Shown here piece after piece: positions 47,101-58,800 of a DNA stretch of 64,000 nucleotides. The notes under the pieces were generated by a model. The model was not told the DNA's origin. It saw nothing but the letters and a program-made list of their open reading frames with translations, and did no database searches. Within the stretch, counting starts at the first letter, position 1. Every line of letters begins with the position of its first letter. The translations under genes and the position numbers were made by a program. This DNA is from Apostichopus japonicus (taxonomy: Eukaryota; Echinodermata; Holothuroidea; Aspidochirotida; Stichopodidae), in contig NC_092583.1 in the NCBI RefSeq assembly GCF_037975245.1, forward strand, positions 3,464,764-3,528,763, written 5' to 3'.

Positions 47101-50100
47101 ACACTCTGTAATACTCTTTCATGTGATCAACGTATGGTGTACCAATATTCCTACTGGGTAATAAACACAGTGGCCCAAATTTGAATACAATGAAATTTTT
47201 CAAAAAGTTACACATTCTGGGGGGTTCTGACCACATACACACACAGACAACATCACACAAACACATAATATCAAATAGGTTATGTTTCCCCCAAAAAAGA
47301 ATAGTTCCAGAAAATGTAACACTGTGTAATACTCATTATGTGATCAATGTATGGTATGCCAATATTCCCATTGGGTAATAACCACAGTGGCCCAAATTTG
47401 AATACAATGAAAGTTTTCAAAAAGTTACACATTCTGGGAGGTTCTGACCACATTTACACACACAGACAACAACACACACACACACACACAATATCAAATA
47501 GGTTCTGTTTGCCTCTGGCAAGGAGTCAATAAAAGGGCTATGTGGGAGGATGTTGGGATGGTAATGAATCTAACAACCCATATTCTCTATTTCTTGGGTT
47601 CTCATGTGGAGGAAGGAGTAAGTTGATGAGAGTGCAAGTTGAGAAGGGGGAGGGGCAGGGGTTGAAAGATTGCTGAAAATAAAAACTGATCTCTTATAAA
47701 ATGACTGAGTCACTGAATTTTTTTTAACTCTTTAAAATAATAACATTTTTACTGTCCTCAACTTGTTCTACCAAAAACACAAAACAAAGTTTAAATGCTG
47801 TATTAGCTGATCGAAGTATTCAGATCTTAAGCAATGATATTAAAGTTCTGAAAATGTGTAAGTAATTGCATGCTAACTTAAATTGCCACAATGTAGTTGA
47901 ATGTATTATGCCAACCATATATCACTAGTCAATCAAAACCCAAACTTTTTCAGGTTACTGGATTTTTCTAGTTTTGGTCGACTTTAGCAAAGTTTTTGAC
48001 AATCGATCTGCACCAAACTGCAACTTAGTATTCATTCGTTGCCATTTTCAAAGCACATGATAAGAGAAAAAAAGAAAAGAAAAGAAAAAAAAAGGAGAAA
48101 CCTCATTTGATAGGGATGGGGTTCGAACCCATGCGGACATTTGTCCATTGGAACTTAAGTCCAACGCCTTAACCACTCGGCCACCTTATCAAACTACTAA
48201 CACTACATAAATTTTTACAATTTATGTGTCCTACTAGTATTGCAATACCACAACACTATTTACCGCCTAAACAACAGGATAAAGGATACAAAAGTGACAT
48301 GCACTCAACCATAATAGTACGCCTACTTGTGCATGGTGACACGTACCCTTGTACTCTGATCCACAAGCTAGGTCACATGTTTTCAAGCACCAATCAGCAA
48401 CATATCCTTCTTTCCTTATCTCTTTTAAACTGAATAGAAACTGTCAACATATCTTCAAAATATCATTGATCATTTAAAAAAAAAATGTTGTCCCCCCTTC
48501 TTAGTTTGATCAAATTAATATGGTACCATAAAAAAGTTGTAAAATTTCAATCTAGCAATATCTGTTAATATTTATAGTGGGCAGATTATTTATAAGTCAT
48601 CACATTCTATCAGGGACTTTATGACACACATGGATGCTTTCCCACACACATATATATATATTCATAACACAATGTTGAAGTACCACATGACTGTATATAC
48701 AGTCATGATTTTGGTTCAATCGATACTGTATACAAAGCTAGAACAAGCTTGCACTTTCCTTCAGTCTGATCAGGAACAGCTTCCTGGTTCGATCTACTCC
48801 ACGGTCATTATAAGCTTCCCTATAGACGCATTGTGAAGTTCAATGATTTCCTTGCAAATTCGCACTATGGATGTTGAACAAAATTTTAATCTATAGTTTT
48901 CTCTTGAAAATCATCGCTCATATACTTGCCAAACCTCCTCCCCTCCTAAGAAAACAACAACATGCACACACACACACGCACACATACATACTAAGGCTGT
49001 AAAGGAACACTGTTATCAGTTAATTTATTTCTATTTCTATACCTGCACTTTTTTGTGAAGAAATGACCCTTTTAACATCCAGGACTCACCAATTGTATGT
49101 GTTCAATGTCTATTTATAGTTTAACACACAGATAAGTACCACTGATGCAACACACAAACTATGTTAAAGAGAGTTTTTATGACCTCAAATAATTGTGTAC
49201 AATATATTTCCAATTTCTTTTTTCAAGGATAGGAGCTCTCATCATTTGCTCTGTTGTTTACATGAAGTTGAAAAAGAAAAAAATAAAGAAAAAAAAAACA
49301 CCTTTTTCTGGTTCAATTATTAGAATTGGTGAAATAGTAGACTGACATTGACAACTGCATGAACTATAAGGAGCTGAAATCAACATGGTAAAAAAAAATA
49401 AGAAAAAAAAACCTTTGTCTGGTTCAGTTGCTAGAATTGGTAAAATCATAGACTGACATCAACAACTGCAACTAAGGGGCTGAAATCATCATGGTAAAAA
49501 AAAAAAAACCTTTTTCTGGTTCAGTTGCTAGAATAGGTAAAATCCTAGACTGACATCAACAACTGCAACTAAGGGGCTGAAATCATCATGGTAAAAAAAA
49601 AAAAATCAAAAAAAAAAAAAACCTTTTTCTGGTTCAGTTGCTAGAATTGGTAAAATCCTAGACTGACATCAACAACTGCAACTAAGGGGCTGAAATCATC
49701 ATGGTAAAAAAAAAAAATCAAAAAAAAAAAAAACCTTTTTCTGGTTCAGTTGCTAGAATTGGTAAAATCCTAGACTGACATCAACAACTGCAACTAAGGG
49801 GCTGAAATCATCATGGTAAAAAAAAAAAAAATCAAAAAAAAAAAACTTTTTCTGGTTCAGTTGCTAGAATTGGTAAAATCCTAGACTGACATCAACACCT
49901 GCAACTAAGGGGCTGAAATCATCATGGTAAAAAAAAAAAAAAAAAAAAAATTGCCTGGTTCAGTTGCTAGAATTTGTAAAATACTAGACTGATATTAACA
50001 ACTGCAATTAAGGAGCTGAAATCATCATGGTAAAAAAGGAAAAGAAAAGAAAAATACCTTTGTCTGGTTCAATTGCTGGAATTTGTAAAATACTAGACTG

Positions 50101-53100
50101 ACATTAACAACTGCAACTAAGGAGCTGAAATCAACATGGTAAAAAAAAAAAAAAAAAAAACCCTTTCTCTGGTTCAGTTGCTAGAATTGGTAAAATCATA
50201 GACTGACATTAACAACTGCAACTAAGGGGCTGAAATCATCATGGTAAAAAAAAACAAAAAACAAAAAAAAACACCTTTGTCTGGTTCAATTGCTGGAATT
50301 TGTAAAATACTAGAAAATAAGGGGAAAAAACACCCTCTGTTGGTTCAGTTGCTAGAATTGGTAAAATACTTGACTGACATTAACCACTGCATGAACTAAA
50401 GAGCTGTAAAAGAAAAACCGCAAACAAACAAGGCACAACACAGACCCTCCGTATGGCAAAACCGCAAACCGCAAAAAAAAAACACCTTCGTCTGGTTCAA
50501 TTGCTGGAATTTTTAAAATACTAGAAAATAAGGGGAAAAAAAACACCCTCTGTTGGTTCAGTTGCTAGAATTGGTAAATACTTGACTGACATTAACAACT
50601 GCATGAACTAAGGAGCTGTAAAAGAAAAACCGCAAACAAACAAGACACAACAAAGACCCTCCCCGAAAGGCAAAACCGCAACAACGCACAGACATAGACA
50701 AATATGAATCACAGGAAAGATACTCTACATGAAAATTGGTCTGCAGATTACGATACACTTTTTGAAAGCATGATTAAATTCCCCACAAATATAATTTGTA
50801 ATCACAGGAAAGATACTCTACATGAAAATTGGTCTGCAGATTACGATACACTTTTTAAAAGCCTGATTAAATTCCCCAGAAATATAATTTTGATACCATG
50901 CCGACCATTAAAACCCACTGCTATCAGTCCAGGTTCTATTTGTATACCTGCACCTTTCAATTTTGGAGAAGGAACGATCAGACTTGAAAACAAGTGACGA
51001 TCATCAATTCAAAAGTGACTGACAACTTAGTCAAATTATACAGACCATTCAGAGAGTTTCTCAGATGGATCACTAGACTCGACTGCAGCGCATAACAATG
51101 TTTTACAAATCTTTCAAGGACAGATGCTGTTGAATGTCTATCCAATGAAGTGCTGTTTATGAGAAGCTACAAGAACAAATTCTTTTGATTGAGTTATCAG
51201 AAACTATAAACAGTTTTTAAATAGGATTTTTAGTGGTGGCATATTTTGGTTGTGTAATTATCACAAAAGCTGAAAATGGATACTATATTTTTTTTCTAGG
51301 TTGTTTAACTTTTTTGAAATGGCATCGATAATGTTATTTTGGCGGATAAAGAGAAAACTTGTACAGGGTATTTTTAGATTTTTTATATTGATTATTTTGT
51401 TGTGATAGGATTTTAGTATATGTTGGTTGTGTAATTTTATTTCGTCTGAAAATGGACATTTTTTTTTTCTAGGTTGTTTAAATTTTTTGAAACGGCATAT
51501 TGATCATGTTATTTTGGGCATGCAGATAAAGAGAAAACTTATACAGGCTATTTTTAGAATTTTTAAATTGAGTATGTTTTTTTTTTGATAGGATTTTAGT
51601 ATATGTTGGTTGTGTAATTTTATCTTGAAAGCTGAATATGGAATTTTATTTTTTTCTAGGTTGTTTTAATTTTTTGAAATAGCATATTGATAATGTTATT
51701 TTGGGCATGCAGATAAATAGAAAACTTGTACAGGTTATTTTTATATTTTTTTTATTGAGTACGTTTTTTTGTGATAGGATTTTAGTGTATGTTGGTTGTG
51801 TAATTTTATCTCGTCTGAAAATGGACATTTTTTTTTTCTAGGTTGTTTAAATTTTTTGAAACGGCATATTGATCATGTTATTTTGGGCATGCAGATAAAG
51901 AGAAAACTTGTTCAGGTTATTTTTATATTAAATTATTTTGTTGTGATAGGATTTTAGTATATGTTGGTTGTGTAATTTTATCTCGAAAGCTGAAAATGGT
52001 CATTTTTTTTATTCTAGGTTATTTTAATTTTTTGAAACGGCAAATTGATAATGTTATTTTGGGCATGTAGATAAAGAGAAATCTTGTACGAGGTATGTTA
52101 AGATTTTTTTTTTGAGTATGTTTTTTTGTGATAGGATTTTAGTATCTGTTGGTTGTGTAATTTTATCTCGAAAGCTGAATATGGACATTTTTTTTTCCAG
52201 GTTGTTTTAATATTTTGAAATAACATATTGATAATGTTATTTTGGGCATGAAGATAAAGAGAAAACTTGTATGGTGTATGTTTAGAGTTTTTTTTTGAGT
52301 ATGTTTTTTGGGTTAGGATTTTAGTATATGGTGTGTAATTTTATCTCGAAAGCTGAATATGGACACTATGTTTTTTTTTAGGTTGTTCTAATTTTTGAAA
52401 CGGCACATTGATAATGTACTTTGGCATGCAGATAAAGAGAAAACTTGTTCAGGTTATTTTTAGATTTTTTATATTAATTAATTTGTTGTGATAGGATTTT
52501 ACTATATGTTGGATTTGTTATTTTATCTCGAAAGCTGAATATGATTTTTTTTTTCCTAGGTTGTTTAATTTTTTGAAACGGCATATTGATAATGTTATTT
52601 TGGGCATGCAGATAAAGAGAAAACTTGTACGGTGTATGTTTAGAGTTTTTTTTTGAGTATGTTTATTGGGTTAGGATTTTAGTATATGTTGTGTAATTTT
52701 ATCTCGAAAGCTGAATATGGACATTTTTATCCCCCTAGGTTGTTCTAATATTTTGAAATGGCATATTGATAATGTACTTTGGCATGCAGATAAAGAGGAA
52801 ACTTGTTCAGGTTATTTTTAGATTTTTTATATTAATTAATTTGTTGTGATAGGATTTTAGTATATGTTGGATTTGTTATTTTATCTCGAAAGCTGAATAT
52901 GATTTTTTTTTTTCTAGGTTGTTTAATTTTTTGAAACGGCATATTGATAATGTAATTTGGCATGCAGATAAAGAGATAACTTGTTCAAGTTATTGTTAGA
53001 TTTTTATATTAATTAATTTGTTGTGATAGGATTTTAGTATATGTTGGTTTTGTTATTTTATCTCGAAAGCTGAATATGATTTTTTTTTCCTAGGTTGTTT

Positions 53101-55289
53101 TAAGTTTTTGAAACGGCATATCGATAATGTTATTTTGGGCATGCAGATAAAGAGAAAACTTGTACAGGTTATTTTTTTTTATTGAGTATGTTATTTTTGT
53201 GACCGGATTTAAGTATATGTTGGTTGTGTAATTATCACGAAAGCTGAATATGGATATTAATTTTTTTTTCTAGGTTGTTTTAATATTTTTGAAACTGCAT
53301 TGATAATTATTAATTGGGCAGATAAAGAGAAGGGAAACCCAAAAATTATGGTACCGACGGGGTTCGAACCCGCGCGGATTATTTCATCCATAGGAACTTA
53401 AGTCCTACGCCTTAACCAACTCGGCCACAGTACCTTGTTGTATTACATTTTAATTAATTTCTGTTTTAATGTACAGTAACTTCACTATTGCAACAGACGT
53501 TGGCACTTTTTATCATGAATATTCACGGCAAAGGGATCTCTCCCCTTTTCGCTGTAGTAACAGGCACAACAACAAAAGTAACACTGAAACAAACAATACC
53601 ATATCTTCCAGAACAGGAAAAACGCATGATTCAACAGTTCCTTTGTCACTGCATAACACAGAGAATGACCTTAGGTACAAAGTTAGTGTTGATATTGTAT
53701 TGACAGTCAGAAAAGCACAGCTATCAGGTTCAAGTTCAATTTCTATACCTGCATTTTTAATTCTTGAGCAAGACCCTTTAAAACAGCTGAGGATTATTAA
53801 TTACAAAGTGACTGACTACTTAGTCAAATTGCACAGACCATTAGGAGAGTTTCTCAGATGGATCACAAGACTCCTTGTGTTACAAATCTTACGAGGACAA
53901 ATGCTGTTGAATGTCTTTTCAATTCAGTGTTGTTTATGAGAAGCTTAAAAGAACAATTCTTTCGATTGACTTATTTGAATCTATAAAACAGTGGATTTTC
54001 ATAAACATTAAAGGCTTTCACTGCCATCATTGTCAATATAGCCTTAAAGGAGCAGTCCAGTGATAAAGAATATTAATATTAATATCAGCCAGTTTTAACA
54101 AAAGAAACTTATTTACCATTCCTGACTTTTTTTTCAAAAATAGTTTTATATTCTTTTGGTAAGTCCAATTTTATGCCAAGTCCTCAGGGACTATGAACAA
54201 GCAAGGCAGGCAACATTTTCAATTCAAAATGCCCATTACAAATATATTTTCCCCTCTCTAGCCAGGATTTGAAGCCACCTTGTTTTATGCCTTAATTTTT
54301 TAAAGCTGGATCAACAAAAAATGACCTTTGACCTCCAAACACTAAAAGGGTTTTTGTACACCCTTTACTGGATCTATACAAATCAAGTATAAAGGTCATT
54401 CTACTTAACATCTTTAGTTGGAGTTCATGTGTTTGCAAGGTTTTAATACTTTGACCGCTTCGATCTCGAGTAACCTTTGACCTCTACCACAAATAGAATT
54501 TGAGCTGAAATCATCATGGTAAAAAGAAAAAATAAAAATAAAAAAAAACCTTTGTCTGGTTCAATTGCTGGAATTTGTAAAATACTAGACTGACATTAAC
54601 AACTGCAACTAAGGGGCTGAAATCATCATGGTAAAAAAAAAAAAAAAAAAAATAAGGGAAAAAACCTTTCTCTGGTTCAGTTGCTGGAATTGGTAAAATA
54701 CTAGTCTGACATCAACAACTGCAACTAAGGAGCTGAAATCATCGTGGTAAAAAAAAAAATAAATAAATAAAAAAAACCTTTGTCTGGTTCAATTGCTGGA
54801 ATTTGTAAAATACTAGACTGACATTAACAACTGCAACTAAGGAGCTGAAATCATCATGGTAAAAAAAAAAAAAAAAAAAATAAGGGAAAAAACCTTTCTC
54901 TGGTTCAGTTGCTGGAATTGGTAAAATACTAGTCTGACATCAACAACTGCAACTAAGGAGCTGAAATCATCGTGGTAAAAAAAAAAATAAATAAATAAAA
55001 AAAACCTTTCTCTGGTTCAATTGCTGGAATTTGTAAAATACTAGACTGACATTAACAACTGCAACTAAGGGGCTGAAATCATCATGGTAAAAAAAAAAAA
55101 CAAAACCTTTGTCTGGTTCAATTGCTGGAATTTGTAAAATACTAGACTGACATTAACAACTGCAACTAAGGAGCTGAAATCATCATGGTAAAAAAAAAAA
55201 AAAAACCTTTCTCTGGTTCAGTTGCTAGAATTGGTAAAATACTAGACTGACATTAACAACTGCAACTAAGGAGCTGAAATCATCATGGT

Positions 55290-55321
<32 letters not shown>

Positions 55322-55831
55322 CTCTGGTTCAGTTGCTAGAATTGGTAAAATCCTAGACTGACATCATCAACTGCAACTAAGGGGCTGAAATCATCATGGT
55401 AAAAAAAAAAAAAATAAAAAAAAAAAAACCTTTTTCTGGTTCAGTTGCTAGAATTGGTAAAATCCTAGACTGACATCAACACCTGCAACTAAGGAGCTGA
55501 AATCATCATGGTAAAAAAAAAAAAAAAAAATAAGGAAAAAACCTTTCTCTGGTTCAGTTGCTACATTTGGTAAAATACTAGTCTGACATCAACAACTGCA
55601 ACTAAGGGGCTGAAATCATCATGGTAAAAAAAAAAAAATCAAAAAAAAAACAACCTTTCTCTGGTTCAGTTGCTTGAATTGGTAAAATCCTAGACTGACA
55701 TCAACAACTGCAACTAAGGGGCTGAAATCATCATGGTAAAAAAAAAAAAACCTTTTTCTGGTTCAGTTGCTAGAATTGGTAAAATCCTAGACTGACATCA
55801 ACACCTGCAACTAAGGGGCTGAAATCATCAT

Positions 55832-55875
<44 letters not shown>

Positions 55876-58800
55876 CCTGGTTCAGTTGCTAGAATTTGTA
55901 AAATACTAGACTGATATTAACAACTGCAATTAAGGAGCTGAAATCATCATGGTAAAAAAGGAAAAGAAAAGAAAAATACCTTTGTCTGGTTCAATTGCTG
56001 GAATTTGTAAAATACTAGACTGACATTAACAACTGCAACTGAGGTGCTGAAATCATCATGGTAAAAAAAAAATAAGGAAAAAAAAACACACACCCTTTGT
56101 CTGGTTCAATCATTAGACTTGATAAAATACTTGACTGACATTAACAACTGCATGAACTAAGGAGCTGAAAAAGAAAAACTGCAAACAAACAAGACACAAC
56201 AAAGACCCTCCCCGAAAGGCAAAACCGCAACAACGCACAGACATAGACAAATATGAATCACAGGAAAGATACTCTACATGAAAATTGGTCTGCAGATTAC
56301 GATACACTTTTTGAAAGCATGATTAAATTCCCCACAAATATAATTTGTAATCACAGGAAAGATACACTACATGAAAATTGGTCTGCAGATTACGATACAC
56401 TTTTTAAAAGCCTGATTAAATTCCCCAGAAATATAATTTTGATACCATGCCGACCATTAAAACCCACTGCTATCAGTCCAGGTTCTATTTGTATACCTGC
56501 ACCTTTCAATTTTGGAGAAGGAACGATCAGACTTGAAAACAAGTGACGATCATCAATTCAAAAGTGACTGACAACTTAGTCAAATTATACAGACCATTCA
56601 GAGAGTTTCTCAGATGGATCACTAGACTCGACTGCAGCGCATAACAATGTTTTACAAATCGTTTGAGGACAAATGCTGTTGAATGTCTATCCAATGAAGT
56701 GCTGTTTATGAGAAGCTTAAGGAACAATTCTTTTGATTGAGTTATCAGAAACTATAAACAGTTTTTATAAAGGATTTTTAGTGGTGGCATACTTTGGTTG
56801 TGTTATTATCACAAAAGCTGAAAATGGATACTATTTTTTTTTCTAGGTTGTTTAACTTTTTTAAAATGGCATTGATAATGTTATTTTGGCAGATAAAGAG
56901 AAAACTTATGCAGGGTATTTTTAGATTTTTTTTATTGAGTATGTTTATATGACCGGTCTCCAGCCAGGATTTGAAGCCACCTTGTTTTATGTTTTTATTT
57001 GTTATCGTTGGATCAACAAAAGCAAAACTGTAATGACCTTTGACCTCCAAACACTAAAAGGGTTTTTGTACACTCTATGCTGGATCAATACAAACCAAGT
57101 ATGAAGGTCATTCCATCTTCAGTTGGAGTTCATGTGTTTGCAAGGTTTTAATACTTTGACCGCTTTGATCTGGAGTAACCTTTGACCTCTACCACAAATG
57201 AAAGGAATATAATTCTCACTATGGTGGATCTGCAAACCAAATCTCATTGTAAATTACTGTACACTTTTTGATTATAATAATGATTGTCTAGGTGGATCAA
57301 AGTGGTTATGATAATGATAATTGTGTGGTGATTGTGAAAGAGATGATAGTGGTGATGATGATTGTGGTGGTGAGCAAAGTCGTCATGATAGCAAAGATGG
57401 TGATGATTGTTGTGGTGGTGGTGGAGCATATGTTGATGATAGTGGTGTTGATAGTGATGCTAGTGGTGATGATTGTGGTAGTGACAATGTTTATGGTGAT
57501 GATAGTGTTGGTGTTGATAATTGTGATGGAGGTGATGATGATTGTACTTATGGAGATGATTGTGGCAATGGTAGTGATTGTATTGATGATTGTGGTGATG
57601 ATAATTATTGTAGTAATGATATGATTGTGGTAATTGTGAAAGAGATGATGATTGTGGTGGTGAGCAATGTGGTCCTGATAGCGAAGATGGTGATGATTGT
57701 TGTGGTGGTGGTGGAGCATATGTTGATGATGGTGGTGATGTTAATGATAGTGATGCTAGTGGTGATGATTGTGGTAGTGACAATGTTGATAGTGATGGTG
57801 TTGATAATTGTGATGGAGGTGATGATTGTAGTTATGGAGATGATTGTGGCAATGATAGTGATTGTATTGATGATTGTGGTGATGAGCAATGTGGTCATGA
57901 TAGTGAAGATGGTGATGATTGTTGTGTAGGTGGTGGAACTTATGTTGATGATAGTGGTGATGTCAATGATAGTGATGCTAGTTGTAATGATGGTGGTAGT
58001 GACAATGTTGATGATAGTGATGGTGTTGATAATTGTGATGGAGGTGATGATGATTGTAGTTATGGGGATGATTGTGGCAATGATAGTGATTGTATTGATG
58101 ATTGTGGTGATGATAATTATTGTAGTAATGATATGATTGTGGTAATTGTGAAAGAGATGATGATTGTGGTGGTGAGCAATGTGGTTATGATAGTGAAGAC
58201 GCTGATGATTGTTGTGATGGTGGTGGAGCATATGTTAATGATAGTTGTGATGTTAATGATAGTTATGCTAGTGATGATTGTGGTAGTGACAATGTTGATG
58301 GTGATGATAGTGATGGTGTTGATAATTGTGATGTAGGTGATGATGATGTAGTTATGGCTATGATTGTGGCAATGATAGTGATTGTATTTGATGATTGTGG
58401 TGATGATAATTATTGTAGTAATGGTCGTAATAGTGGTGATAGTGTTTATTGTAGTGATGATTGTGGTAGTGGAAATCAATGTCATTACGAAAGTGATGAT
58501 GCCTGTGGTGTTGATCACTGTAGTGGTGGTGATGATGATTATGGAGAAGCGTATAATGATGATAATATGGTAATTGAGAGTCACAGTGTGCCATGGTTGA
58601 TGATAATTGTGAGGTTTTAATGGAGGTGCTGATAATGCAAGGGTGGTGATCGCATCAAGACCGATGTTTGTGGTGATAGTGATGATAGCTGTAATACTGA
58701 TGCTTTGGTGATCAGATTGATGATGGTTGTGGTGGTGGTGATGATTTAGTGGTGAAAATTGTGATGCTGACAATGTGGTGTGTTCTTTTTGTTGATCATG

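Noticed and set aside
49258..50758. Phe-rich minus-strand frames over the A-tailed arrays
   Set aside because: Translations of poly-T runs and repeat units. The exon-mimic idea is kept as a finding only, not as genes.
57306..58773. Open frames of 130-218 codons on both strands
   Set aside because: They lie wholly in the GAT-rich minisatellite. Period-three repeats keep several frames open at once, and the residues are just the repeat read in different frames.
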